Numbered from the stretch's first letter, positions 46,431 to 57,300 are shown. The stretch: DNA of 64,000 nt from Sipunculus nudus (GCA_026874595.1 CM049310.1:66852056-66916055), one strand, 5' to 3'. Translations and numbers: made by a program. Notes: generated by a model not told the origin, from the sequence alone.

Positions 46431-47302
46431 ATGTTTCAATCTTGTCTGATGAAAAATATATGTTTGATAAATGAAACTATTTGTGAATGTTTGGACAAAT
46501 ATAAAAATCAAATATCTATTTCATTGATATGGGAATAAATTAAAATAAAAATTAAAGAAATTTCTATTTTATACTCACAAGAAAAATGTAGAAATATAAA
46601 AGACAAAATACATCAACTCGAACAGCAAATAAATAAAATAAAGCAGCAAAATTTAAATGATTATACAAATGTGCAAGCAGATTTAGAAACAGAACTGGAC
46701 ATATTTATATTAAAAAAACCAAAGGAGCACAAATAAGATCCCGCGTCAAATGGTCAGAGGAAGGGAAAAAAGTACAAAATACTTTTTTCCCCTAGAAACC
46801 ATCAAAAATAAAATACCATTACCTGTATAAAGCATCAAGATAAATTGTATACAAATGAAGATGATATACTGAAGTTAATTTCTTTATTTTATAAACAACT
46901 ATATCCTTCATGTAAACCAAACAAAGCAGATATAAATAAATATTAAAAAAAAAAAAATACGGGAGTATTTCCCATATTGTCTCATATCCAAAAAGAGCTT
47001 TGTGAGAGATATATTTCACAAAAGGAATGCGATGATGTTATAAAAAACCTAAAGCCAAACAAATCCCAAGGCCTAGATGGCTTGCCCTCTGAGTTCTACC
47101 AAACCTTTTGGAGAGGACTCCGTCCTATCTTCCTAGAATTAATAAAAGACATACACCAGAAAAAGGAGATGCCACCATCTATGAGAAAGGCGGTACTTAC
47201 TTTAATACATAAAAAGGGGGATGTAAATTGTTTTAAAAACTATAGACCAATAAGTCTATGCAATACTGACTATAAAATATTGACCTTCATTTTTTTGCAA
47301 AT
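46431..47302 (+). pseudogene. LINE-B ORF2, linker and first part of reverse transcriptase
   Basis: 46431-46976 is a lysine-rich, frame-broken linker. From 46977 the frame gives KELCERYISQKECDDVIKNL, KPNKSQGLDGLPSEFYQTFW, LTLIHKKGDVNCFKNYRPIS and LCNTDYKIL. These are reverse transcriptase motifs 0-2. The reading is then interrupted by the LTR that begins at 47303. Confidence 0.75.
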
Positions 47303-48280
47303 TGTTACAGGTGCTCTTTTTATTGTGTAACACGGGCGTAACTAGTGTTTTAGTTGCACTCTCGGTTTAATCCGTACTGGTTGAACTCTCGTTGTCATGC
47401 TAGCTTTGGGCTTTCTCGCCTGGCCGAGCAAGTTCGGGCTCACGTGTGGACCCTGGTATCTAGAGACACAGTGATGTTCTTCTAGATGATTCCTGGAACG
47501 CGTGTTTACTGTGTATTATTTTAGATCCTTTAGACTGTTTGAGGAGTGTAAAATTCTCGGCTTGGGGCAAGAAATTATAAATAGGGGGCTGTGTTTTAAA
47601 GCAGAGAGAGCTGAGAGAATATTCCAGCGGACACAGACGTGTTTATGTCAGTTTGTGGGACCTGTCCGATTATCCAGTAATTTCAGGGATTCTACTGTTA
47701 CTAACTCTTTACAATTTAGTGCTGCCTGGACTCAAATCTAGAAAAATCTATAGGGATATGGTTAGGTCAGAATAAGTACAAACCTAATAATTATGCAGGA
47801 ATTACTTGGACTAAAGAACCGGTCAAGTACCTCGGGGTTTATATATGTACAAACAGGATTATTGCTTCCCGTAAAAATAGGGACGAAGCAATAGAAAAAC
47901 CATTAAAAAATATCAATATTTGGAAAAGACGAAATTTAACAATTTTTGGGAAAATCCTTATCTTAAAAATGCTGGATGTATCGCAATTTTTGTTAAAAGC
48001 AGTTTAAAAAACCGGTAAAATGCAGAATATAACACTTACTGTATTTACAGGTAACGCGACTATAATAATTAAGGAACAGACATTTAAATGTTTCTACGAT
48101 TTATTGGTTGAGAAAAAATACATAAAATGTGGAAGAAAAATCTTAATATTCACTATATAATACCTTGGGAAGTTTCACATTTCAGGCTGCCTTGTGTTAC
48201 AGAATCCGTTTTTTTTATCTCCTTGACAAAATTTATGTTCATCACGCATACGTGATCTGTTTATACTAGGTTCCATGACA
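47303..48280 (+). repeat. 5' LTR of the Gmr1-like element (chimeric)
   Basis: 47303-47727 and about 48181-48280 match the 3' LTR. The middle of the 3' LTR (about 54267-54576) is absent and replaced by LINE-derived sequence (47728-48180). It also lacks the 409-bp TRIM-like insertion present in the 3' LTR, giving the empty site GTCATGCTAGCT. Confidence 0.85.
47728..48180 (+). other. LINE-B ORF2 patch inside the 5' LTR
   Basis: Nearly identical to LINE-B downstream of the insert: 47728-47998 matches about 55213-55490, and 48025-48180 matches about 56085-56250, so the patch carries an internal deletion of about 590 bp plus a 14-bp deletion (TATGTCTCCAGCAA). The orientation is the same. Confidence 0.85.
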
Positions 48281-48287
48281 TAAAATA

Positions 48288-48303
48288 TGGGGCTCGTCTG
48301 GGA
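48288..48303 (+). other. Primer-binding site, tRNA-Pro type
   Basis: TGGGGCTCGTCTGGGA, 7 bp after the LTR end. It differs from the classical retroviral proline-tRNA site by one missing G and one C-to-T change. Confidence 0.65.
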
Positions 48304-48450
48304 GGCTTAATAGTTTTGAAAATTTATTAGGCCTTGACCTAGACATATTGTTTTATCATACATTGTTTACAAGATTACATACTTTTTACACTACATCGTT
48401 TACAGGATTTATCTCAGTGGTTCTTTTTGTTATTGTTTTAACATCTTAAC

Positions 48451-49906
48451 ATGACAGATTTCCAAACTGAGACATTTGTTGACGATCCCGACCCTGGTCA
48501 ACTTGAACAGTTGACAAAGGAACAGTTGTTGCGATTGGGACAACACTTAGGGCTAAGTGTGAAAAAAGCTTTGAGAAAGCCTGATATCATTGCTAAAATC
48601 ATGCAAGATCTAGTTAGCAAAGGTTTAATTGAAGAGAGTGAAGTTGAAACAAAAAAATGACAGCCTTGCTATGCAATTAGAATAAAAAAAAAGTTTGAAA
48701 TGCAACATGAGCTAGCATTAAAACAGAGACGGAAGAACATGAAAGGTTAAAACAGAATTAGAAAAACAGAGAGAAGGAAGGGAAGTTGAGTTAAAACGAC
48801 TGGAGTTAGAAAGACTTAAAGTAGAACATAGTCTAAGTGCTGCCCCAACTCACAGTTTTGATGTAACTAAAGACATTAGACTTGTCCCACCTTTTCCAGA
48901 AAAAGAGGTTGATAAATATTTCTTACACTTTGAAAAGATAGCTGAAAATTTAAAATGGCCTGAGGAAAATTGGACTAAGCTGTTTCAAAGTGTATTGACT
49001 GGCAAGGCCAGAGAAATTTATACAGAGCTTTCAGTAGAAGCTGCTGCTGACAATGACCTGGTAAAACGGTTAATCCTGAAAGGTTATGAGTTAATTCCAG
49101 AGGCTTACCGCCAGAAATTCAGAAATTGGGAAAAGCGCAAAGAACAGACCTACGTTGAATTTGCTAGGACAAAAGAGCAGTTGTGTGATCGCTGGTGTAG
49201 GTCTTAAAATGTAACGAAAGATTATGACAATTTGCGCCAGTTGATTTTGCTTGAAGAATTTAAGCGGTGCATTAACGCAGATGTTAATACTTTTCTTGAT
49301 GAGAAAAGTCCTAAAACACTTGACATTGCTGCTCATGATTATTCATTAACACACAAAATGTCCTTTACTAGCAAATCAAACCAGTCATTTACAAACAAGA
49401 ATGTAAATCAGTATAGTCAAAAGAAGTTTAAAGCGCAGTTTTCCAGTACATGTAGTCTTGATAGTTCAGCAAAGTCCATTACTACACCTCAGCCCACGTC
49501 CAAAGTGTCTAAGTCTAACAAAGACAAGTCATTTTCAAAGAAAATCTGTAATTACTGCAAAAAGGAAGGTCATCTAATATCTGACTGCTGGAAACTTGCG
49601 AATAAACCAAATAGCAAACCTTCTTGTTTTGTTTCAAAATCTATGCATAGCACAGTACAAGAGCCAGGCTCTTTTCATGTAAATAAGGGGTACAACTCCT
49701 TTATTGTCTCCTATAAAGAGTTTGATGCTACGGTGGCCCAAGTGCCATCTGAATCCAAAGAAGAATCCGTAGCTTCCGGGGTAAAAACCTCAGTTGATTC
49801 CTGCGAGGAATTAAATAAGGCTAGGTCCTTTCAAGACTCCTGCGAGGAGTATCCTTTAAATAAAGCTAAGTCCTTTCATGACTCTTGCGAGAGTATTTCA
49901 AATTAG
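48451..49906 (+). pseudogene. gag of the Gmr1-like element (SCAN-like domain and zinc knuckle)
   Basis: Starts MTDFQTETFVDDPDPGQLEQ. A basic or glutamate-rich linker follows (ELKRLELERLKVEHSLSAA near 48785), then the capsid-like part: PPFPEKEVDKYFLHFEKIAE near 48885, TGKAREIYTELSVE, LKGYELIPEAYRQKFRNWEK and LCDRWCRS. This resembles the gag domain from which vertebrate SCAN domains were derived. A zinc knuckle CNYCKKEGHLISDC is at about 49548. The last part has repeats of the type DSCEEYPLNKAKSFHDSCE. Stops at 48658 and 49205 and a frameshift near 48750 break the ORF. Confidence 0.75.
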
Positions 49907-50029
49907 GCCAGGTCCTCTTATGACAAACAGAAGTTTGTTTCTGCTGAGGAAAATTCCTCTGTTGACTCCTATGAGGAGTTTGATAATAAAAAGGATGTAG
50001 ATTCCTTAAATTACTCTGAAGAAGAGTTT

Positions 50030-50460
50030 ATGACTGACACTGTCAATGTCAGTTCTTTGTTTGATAAGGCAGAGGTAGTAGATTCCTCTCGTGACTCTGA
50101 AATGGAGTTATTTGAGCCATTCATACATGATGGTTTTTTATCACTTTCAAGTGATTTTTCTGATTCTACCCATATTAGAATTTTGAGGAAGACTGGTTTA
50201 GGCCAAACTCTCATGTTAGCAAACACTTTGCCATTTTCTAATAGGTCTTTTACTTGTGCACATGCACTTGTTAATGACATGTTTTCAGACAAGCACACTT
50301 CAGTTCCGCTTCACAGTATCCATTTAAAGTCAAATTTGATTTCTGGGAATATTAATGTGGGCATAAGAACTACCTTTAAGGGAATTCAGTTGCTATTAGG
50401 GAATGATGTTGCAGGTGACAAAGTACAGCCTGTACCAATTGTGACAGAAAAGCCGTCACT
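50030..50460 (+). pseudogene. Retropepsin-like protease of the Gmr1-like element
   Basis: FIHDGFLSLSSDFSDST, ILRKTGLGQTLML, LPFSNRSF, VPLHSIHLKSNLISGNINVG and LLLGNDVAGDKV follow the order of Gmr1/Ty3 proteases, which cleave the polyprotein. The active-site triad expected as DTG reads KTG, removing the catalytic aspartate. The frame runs on (to 50866) into the integrase N-terminus. Confidence 0.65.
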
Positions 50461-50639
50461 TGGTAAAGACACTGATCCGGAAAGTCAGGAAATTCCTGGT
50501 TTGTATCCCTTATTTGCTGTAACTAGATCTATGGCCAAGAAAAACTCACATGAGGATAATGGTCCGGATAATAACACTCTGGGAGTCACTAGTGTCTCGT
50601 CTAACGACTCGCCCGTACAGGATACAGCATTTTCAAGGT

Positions 50640-51775
50640 TAGAACTTATCGCGGAACAGCATAATGACCATGAAATTTCATGTATGTTTCCCAAGGCAGT
50701 TTCTAAAGATGAACTGTCACAGAACCCAGTTTGTTTCTATGTTAAAAATGGAGTGCTTATGCGTAAATGGCGACCACCTGATGTATGCGCTGATGATGAG
50801 TGGGCCATCAAACATCAAATAGTAATGCCCAAAAGCTTTCGCAATGAAATTCTAAGCATGGCACATTAGGCTCCTTTGTCTGGCCATTTAGGTATAAATA
50901 AAACTTACAAGTTAGTACACACTTCCTTTGGCCTAACCCCAGGAAAGATGTTGTACAATATTGTAAATCATGCCATACATGCCAGATGGTAGGCAAGCCC
51001 AATCAGAACCCCCCTAAGGCCCCACTTAGGCCCATTCCTGCTTTTGAGGTATCATTCAGTAGGATTATTGTTGATTGTGTTGGACCACTGCCAAAAACAA
51101 AATCTGGACATGGATTATCAAAATCCGTCCAGTCTGACCAAGGGTCTAATTTTTATGTCTGGCTTATTCCAACAGTTTATGCTTGAGCTAGGTAAAACAG
51201 TACAGCTCTTAGCCATACCATCCTGAAAGTCAGGGCGCCCTCAAGCGTTTTCACCAGACATTAAAAAACATGATTAGGACTTATTGCTATGACACACAGA
51301 AAGACTGGGATGAAGGAATCCACCTATTGCTGTTTGCTGTCAGAGAATCCTTTCAAGAGTCCTTTGGTTTCAGTCCCTTTCAACTAGTTTTTGGACACTC
51401 CGTTCGTGGTCCATTGAAACTGCTTAAAGAAAAACTCGTGTGAAAATCCTGATTCTCTTAGTTTACTGCAGTATGTCTCAGACTATCGCACTAAACTACA
51501 CAATGCATGTGAGATTGCAAAGTCAAATATAAAATCTGCACAAAGTAAAATGAAAAAGTATGACAAACACACTGTAAGTAGGACGTTTGAGCCTGGTGAA
51601 AAGGTCCTTGCCTTACTTCCCATCCCTGGCTGACCTCTGCAAGCTAGGTATTTTGGTCCTTACATTGTTGACAAGAAAGTCAGTGATATAAATTACATAC
51701 TGTTGACACCAGATAGGCGTAAGAAGAAACAAATGTGCCATGTTAACATGTTGAAACCATATTGTGGCAGAAATA
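50640..51775 (+). pseudogene. Integrase of the Gmr1-like element, with internal deletion
   Basis: HHCC zinc-binding module at about 50805-50990 (QIVMPKSFRNEILSMAH, SGHLGINKTYKLV, then CHTCQMVGKPNQ in another frame). Core: IIVDCVGPLPKTKSGH near 51063, then an abrupt jump to LSKSVQSDQGSNF at 51117, so the strand between the first two catalytic aspartates is missing by roughly 45 residues. In later frames: ESQGALKRFHQTLKNMIRTY near 51225, FAVRESFQESFGFSPFQLVF, and a GPY/F-type end (RYFGPYIVDKKVSDINYIL, then MCHVNMLKPYC) at 51648-51770. Stops at 50866 and 51184 and further frameshifts. Confidence 0.75.
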
Positions 51776-51899
51776 GCACATCAAATGTTATACATAATGT
51801 TACTGCTGTAAATTGTGTAAACACTGACCCTGACCCAGTTAAAGTAGATACTGATTGTAAGTGTGATGTAGACATTCAGTGTGGTACAGTACCATTGAA

Positions 51900-52850
51900 A
51901 AACTCAGACATGCTTAACAACCTGGATGCCAAACTGTCACAACTTACCGCACAACAACAACTAGACCTCAAGAACCTGCTGCGGAATTATGAACATTTGT
52001 TTAGTGACATTCCAACGCGAACTAACATGTTGTGCTATGACGTCGATGCAGTCAAGCAGCATCCATATAGACTGAATCCAGAAAAGCAAAAATATCTACA
52101 GGATTAGATTCAGTATTTGCTGGACAATGATTTTATTGAACCTAGTAACAGTAACTGGAGTTCACCATGTATTCTTGTGCAAAAACCTGATGGAAGTTAT
52201 CGTATGTGCACAGATTAACGAAAACTGTACTCTTACACCAAAACTGACACGTTCCCGATTCCGAGGATCGATGATTGTATTGATAGAGTCGGTAGCTCCA
52301 AATATATCTCCAAGTTTGACTTGCTAAAATGATTCTGGCAAGTTCCGCTGACAGAACAAGCGAAAGAAGTGTCCGCATTTGTGAGGCCGCAAGGACTGCA
52401 CCAGTATAAAGTTATGCCGTTTGGCATGAAGAACTCGCCAGCCACATTCCAACGCCTCATCCGTATGGTTGTCAAGGACATTCAGGGCTGCGACGGTTAT
52501 ATTGATGACCTCATCGTGTAGAGCGACACCTGGGAGATTAATATCTGCAAATTCTTCGCGACCTCTTCAAAAGACTCAGTGAAGCACGTCTGACCGCCAG
52601 CTTAGTAAAATCTGAATTTTATCATGCACGAGTAACATTTTTGGGTCATATTGTAGGGCAGGGTCAAGTAAAACCTGTTAATGCTAAAATAAGTGCTATT
52701 ACTGCATTTCCTAGACCAGAGAAGAAAAAGCAAATAATGCGTTTTCTTGGTATGGTTGGATACTACAGGAAGTTTTGTCCAAATTTTTTTGCTGTAGCTG
52801 AACCTTTGACTAATTTGTTCAAGAAGAAATAAAAGTTTGTATGGAATGTT
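51900..52850 (+). pseudogene. Reverse transcriptase of the Gmr1-like element
   Basis: VKQHPYRLNPEKQKYLQD is followed by a stop, then LLDNDFIEPSNSNWSSPCIL, VQKPDGSYRMCTD (stop), KYISKFDLLK (stop), VSAFVRPQGLHQYKVMPFGM, KNSPATFQRLI, GYIDDLIV (the YxDD box, intact) and FLGHIVGQGQVKP. This is the standard Ty3/gypsy order. It follows integrase directly, with a linker (LDAKLSQLTAQQQLDLKNLL) between. At least four stops and a frameshift near 52540. Confidence 0.8.
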
Positions 52851-52874
52851 CAGTATGAAAATGCATTTCAGAAT

Positions 52875-53301
52875 TTGAAAGCAATTCTGCAAAGTTCACC
52901 AGTTTTGGCAGCTCCAGATTTTTCTGTACCTTTTAAGTTAGCCGTAGGTGCTAGTGATACTGCTGCTGGTGCTGTGTTGTTACAAGAAGGCAGTGATGGC
53001 ATAGATCATCCAATTTGTTATTTTTTAAGAAAGTTTAATGCAAACCAGAAAAAACTACTCCACTATTGAAAAAGAATGTTTAGCTTTGATTATGGCATTG
53101 CAACATTTTGAAGTTTATGTTACTTCATCAGTCAGGCCTATCATTGTCTCCAGGGATCACAATCCCCTCACGTTCATGAAGAAGTGTAAAAATCAAAGAT
53201 TGTTGAGATGGAGTTTGTTCTTACAAGATTACAACCTTGAAATCAAACACATTAAAGGTAAAGACAATGTACTTGCTGATTGCTTATCAAGATGTTTATG
53301 A
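52875..53301 (+). pseudogene. RNase H of the Gmr1-like element
   Basis: FKLAVGASDTAAGAVLLQEG, PICYFLRKFNANQKK, then after a one-base shift STIEKECLALIMALQHFEVY, SRDHNPLTFMKK, LLRWSLFLQDYNLEIKHIKG and KDNVLADCLSRCL, ending at 53301. The first catalytic aspartate (VDASD in the family) is G here. No chromodomain follows. Confidence 0.75.
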
Positions 53302-53421
53302 AATTTTGTAAACGAGATGTTTATGCAATGTTGTAAATAAGATGATTTTTGAGATGTTGTAATAATTTAGTGATGTGATCGCTAAAAGAAAGTTTTGAGA
53401 AAAATTTCTTTTTTTTCTTAC

Positions 53422-53432
53422 AGGAGGGGGAG
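53422..53432 (+). other. Polypurine tract
   Basis: AGGAGGGGGAG immediately before the 3' LTR, the plus-strand primer site. Confidence 0.8.
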
Positions 53433-54677
53433 TGTTACAGGTGCTCTTTTTATTGTGTGACACGGGCGTAACTCGTGTTTTAGTTGCACTCTCGGTTTAA
53501 TCCGTACTGGTTAAACTCTCGTTGTCATGTGTTACGGGGTGACCTAAAAGAGGACCGAACTGCTAGCGAAGCGGTTGGTTCGCCGGACTTGTGCGCCACC
53601 GACCTAGGTTTGACTCCAGGATCGCCCAGGATTTTTCCCCTCAACAAATTCTCTTCGAAACAAAATTGGGACTCGCCCAACGTGACGGTAAACTTTGTGG
53701 CCCAGGGAATAAGATCACCAAAGTGTGACTCCTAGGATAATTAGTCTTGTTCTGATAACAGAACGCTCTTAAGAGGGGTTGTGTTACGGGGTGACATTAA
53801 AGTGGACCGAACTGTCTTGCTAGTGAAGCTTGCTTTGCTAGCGAAGCGGTTGGTTCGCCGGACTTGTGCGCCACTGACCTGGGTTCGACTCCCGGATCGG
53901 CCCAGGATTTTTCCCCTCAACAATTTGTCTTCGTAACACATTCTAGCTTGGGTTTTTCTCGCCTGGCCGAGCCAGTTCGGGCTCACGTGTGGACCCTGGT
54001 ATCTAGAGACACAGCGATGTTCTTCTAGATGATTCCTGTAACGCGTGTTTACTGTGTATTATGTTAGATCTTTTAGACTGTTCGAGAAGTGGAAAATTCT
54101 CGGCTAGGGGCAAGAAGTTATAAATAGGGGGCTGTGTTTTAAAGCAGAGAGAGGTGAGAGAATATTCCAGCGGACACTGACGTGTTTATGTCAGTTTGTG
54201 GGACCTGTCCGATTATCCAGTAATTTCAGGGATTCTACTATTACTAACTCTTTACAATTTAATGCTGCCTACCGCAAGTTTAATTTCTGGATTGTTACAA
54301 GAGCTTTACATTGGACTGTTATTCTCCGAAAGGATTTGTGTAGACTTTTCATCCGGCATTTACATTTAAAATGACTTATCGTTGTGACAGTGATGGTATC
54401 CAGGTACTGTGCACTTTGTTTTTTTTGCTGTGTGATTGTATGATTTGTTGTTGTACAGCTGTTTTACTGTGTAATTGTATTGATTTAGTGTATTGTGGTG
54501 TTAGGGTTGTTTTAAGAATAAAAAGTAGTTATTTGTTGACAAAAGCCACTGTCTTCTTTATTCATTCCCCTAGACATTTCACGCTGCCAGGTGTTACAGA
54601 ATCTGATTTTTTTATCTCCTTGACAAAATTTATGTTCATCCCGCATATGTGATCTGTTTATATTAGGTTCCGTAACA
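53433..54677 (+). repeat. 3' LTR of the Gmr1-like element, with nested insertion
   Basis: TGTTACAGG...CCGTAACA. Without the 413-bp TRIM-like insertion and its target duplication it is about 830 bp. It contains AATAAA-like AGAATAAAAAG at about 54515, a candidate poly(A) signal, followed by TTTTTTGCTGTGTG-type T-rich DNA upstream. Confidence 0.85.
53530..53938 (+). mobile_element. TRIM-like element with Pol III A and B boxes in both terminal repeats
   Basis: Two direct terminal repeats, 53530-53662 (133 bp) and 53782-53938 (157 bp), each beginning TGTTACGGGGTGAC and ending in ACA (GAAACA and GTAACA). The 119-bp interior starts with AAAT then TGGGACTCGCCCAACGTGAC, whose CGCCCAACGTG matches the lysine-tRNA-type primer-binding site, and ends with the purine tract AAGAGGGGTTG. 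The flanks are CATG (53526-53529) and CATT (53939-53942), a 4-bp target duplication with one change; the empty site is seen in the 5' LTR. Each repeat carries an A-box-like TAGCGAAGCGGTTGG (53564, 53839) and a B box (GGTTTGACTCC at 53607, perfect GGTTCGACTCC at 53882). The second repeat has a 22-24-bp partial duplication around the A box. A tandem pair of tRNA-derived SINEs is the main alternative. Confidence 0.6.
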
Positions 54678-56610
54678 TAAAAAAATCCAAAAAGTTATAA
54701 AATGTATAGTAAATCCTGATCAAACAGGTTAGATAAAAGGTCGCCATATTGGCAATAAATTACGGCTGGTACAAGATATTATTGAGTACACAAATATTTA
54801 CAGTAAAAGCGGCGGATTAATACAATTACATTTCACCAAGGCTTTTGATAGCTTGGAATGGGACTTCATGAAAAATGCTATACAATATGTTAATTTCGGA
54901 AACTTATTTTTTTAAATTCGATCAGAACATTCTATACTAAGCCAGAATTTTGCATAAAAATAATAGATGGATCTCGTCTGTCCAGACAATGTCACTCGGA
55001 ATAGGACAGGGTTGTCCTGTTTCCGCTCTCTTATTCGTAATTACAGTAGAATTTATGGCTATTCGTATAAGAAATAATAATCAAATACACGGCTTTTTGA
55101 TAAATGTAGATAATGTTAAAATAACGCAATATGCAGACGACGCATCGATTATAATTTCTGACTATGATTCCATCAGTCCAGCATTATGCGAAGTTCAACT
55201 CTTTGGACTATCTGGACTCAAATCTAAAAAAATCTATAGGGATATGGTTAGGTCAGAATAACTACAAACCTAATAACTATGCAGGAATTACTTGGACTAA
55301 AGAACCAGTCAAGTACCTCGGGGTTTATATATGTACAAACAGGATTATTGCTTCCCGTAAAAATAGGGACGAAGCAATAGAAAAACTATTAAAAAATATC
55401 AATATTTGGAAAAGACGAAATTTATTAATTTTTGGGAAAATCCTTATCTTAAAAAACGCTGGATGTCTCGCAATTTTTGTTAAAAGCAGCTGTGACAGAA
55501 ATAGATTTTGGATATATTAAAGAAATAGAAAGTATAATGTACAGCTTCCTTTGGAATAAGCGTGATAGAATAAAAAGAAATACTTAATAAGACCGGTCAC
55601 TCGAGGAGGTGCCTACCATTGAGTCAATATTCCATGCTGCAAAATGTGCATGGAAACCAAAAATTCTACATGGAAAATATCGAGCGTCTAGTATTTTAAA
55701 TTTCTTTCTAGAAGAAGTAGGTCTAGATTTTCAGACTATTATACAAACTAATATTTCGAATTCAAATGAATATGAAATATTTTCATCATTGCCAATATTT
55801 TATCAACAAATAATACAAAGTTTTAACCGTTGCAAAACTATCTTGCCCCTGGAGACAATAACAACACAACACCTATCAAAGGAACTTATATTGGGTAACA
55901 AATATTTCTTACATAAAGGAAAACCATTACTATTTAAGGCATGGTCAAAGGCCAAAATATTACATTTTCGAGATTTATTTCATGGTACCAAATTTATTGC
56001 AAAAAATATATTTTACAGAGACTAAAGGAAAAGAAAAACTGGATAATTGAATATGCAGTGCTAAAACGTATAATGCAAAAAATGCAAAGAATGTAACACT
56101 TACTGTATTCACAGGTAACGCGACTATAATAATTAAGGAACAGACATTTAATGTTTCTACGATTTATTGGTTGAGAAAAAATATGTCTCCAGCAATACAT
56201 AAAATGTGGAAGAAAAATCTTAATATTCACTATATAATACCTTGGGAAGTTATATATAATTTTAAAGTAAAATATATCATATGCTGTTTAACTGCAAAAT
56301 GGTGAAAAGAATTTGGATAATAATGAGTCGTATATTACAGGTAAACATAATATGGAACCATTAAGTGTCAGGATAAAGTATTTGGTTAAATTTAAATGCC
56401 AATTTAGTATTCATTAAAATATGCATCAGCATAATTACATACGCCATATTTAAAGCACAAATGGGCGAGAAAACGGATAAAACTAATATTACATCGAATT
56501 TAATTATTGAACATATTAAAAGAGAGGTGTTTTCATCAGAACATTTAAACTTATATGAAGGTTGAGTATGTAAACTAATAAAAAAACTAAAAACATTGAT
56601 AGATAATTTA
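54678..56610 (+). pseudogene. LINE-B ORF2, rest of reverse transcriptase and C-terminal domain
   Basis: IQKVIKCIVNPDQTG, KGRHIGNKLRLVQDIIEYTN, LHFTKAFDSLEWDFMKNAI (motif A), SLGIGQGCPVSALLFVITVE, then QYADDASIIISDY at 55127 (YADD box intact). The thumb and connection follow: NYAGITWTKEPVKYLGVYIC, EKLLKNINIWKRRNLLIFGK, YSFLWNKRDRIKR. 55609-56025 is the longest clean frame (TIESIFHAAKCAWKPKILHG onwards). The C-terminal end reads FNLNANLVFIKICISIITYA near 56388. Frameshifts at about 54915, 55205, 55480, 55585 and after 56025. Confidence 0.75.
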
Positions 56611-57082
56611 TGATGAAAAAGTGAACTAAAGTGAAGGTGATGACGCATAAGATTAATGATTATCTAATTATATTAATGATGATGATGATTATGATGAGGT
56701 TACTACATAGTGGAGTATAACGTGACCACGGTGATGAAAAGAAGTGCATGTCTTTATGTTACGCAAGTCATTATATTTGGAATAGGGAAAGAACATCATT
56801 TAATATTAATAATGCTACTATTATATTATAACAGAGATGATGATGTGATTAATTTTTCGATAATGCTGATTTCGATAATAATATAACGGTATATAGATGA
56901 TAAAGCCATATTTTGAATTTATTATGATTGTGTTATTATACGGACGATATACAGCAGATGTATACATGTATATTACAATGGAAAGGAATGTAAACTGATG
57001 TAAAACAATATCTATATGAATAAAATGTAATATGAAAAAAAAGAAGTTGCCACTGAATGGAGCTGGTTTACCATGAAAAAAG

Positions 57083-57300
57083 AACAGATGTATGATCACG
57101 GTATGGCGTGCATCCGTTCTCACTCCGCCATGCAGTAACAGTTGTATGATCACGGTATGGCGTGCATCCGTTCTCACTCCGCCCAGTAACAGTTGTATGA
57201 TCACGGTACGGCGTGCATCCGTTCTCACTCCGCCCAGTAACAGTTCTATGATCACGGTACGGCGTGCATCCGTTCTCACTCCGCTTAATAAGAGTTGTAT
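57083..57300 (+). repeat. 51-bp satellite, third block
   Basis: Four to five units of TGTATGATCACGGTATGGCG, TGCATCCGTTCTCACTCCGC, CCAGTAACAGT. Same family as 42775-43310, but the hairpin is mostly lost. Confidence 0.9.

Larger units (their letters stand above)
47303..54677 (+). mobile_element. Gmr1-like Ty3/gypsy LTR retrotransposon (integrase before reverse transcriptase)
   Basis: Both LTRs begin TGTTACAGGTG; the 3' LTR ends GTAACA and the 5' LTR ATGACA. A primer-binding site, gag, protease, integrase, reverse transcriptase, RNase H and polypurine tract follow in that order. Placing integrase upstream of reverse transcriptase is the copia-like order known in Ty3/gypsy only from the Gmr1 group. 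No clean target duplication is visible (left flank GCAAAT, right flank TAAAAA). Every domain has stops or deletions, so this copy is dead. Confidence 0.8.
44340..56650 (+). mobile_element. LINE-B: Tx1/L1-like non-LTR retrotransposon, split by an LTR element
   Basis: ORF1 (44364-45595) and ORF2 endonuclease (45656 on), then reverse transcriptase up to 47302, the Gmr1-like insert 47303-54677, and the rest of the reverse transcriptase and C-terminal domain to about 56610. The 3' end has a GAT-rich microsatellite (about 56672-56700), a common LINE tail. Reverse transcriptase motifs on both sides of the insert join in order (SLCNTDYKIL before, NPDQTG and KGRHIG after), so it is one element. Multiple frameshifts. 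Confidence 0.75.

Noticed and set aside
53560-53620. A functional tRNA gene (TGTGC near an anticodon position)
   Set aside because: Only the A and B boxes fit; the acceptor and anticodon stems do not pair, and the sequence is part of a terminal repeat.
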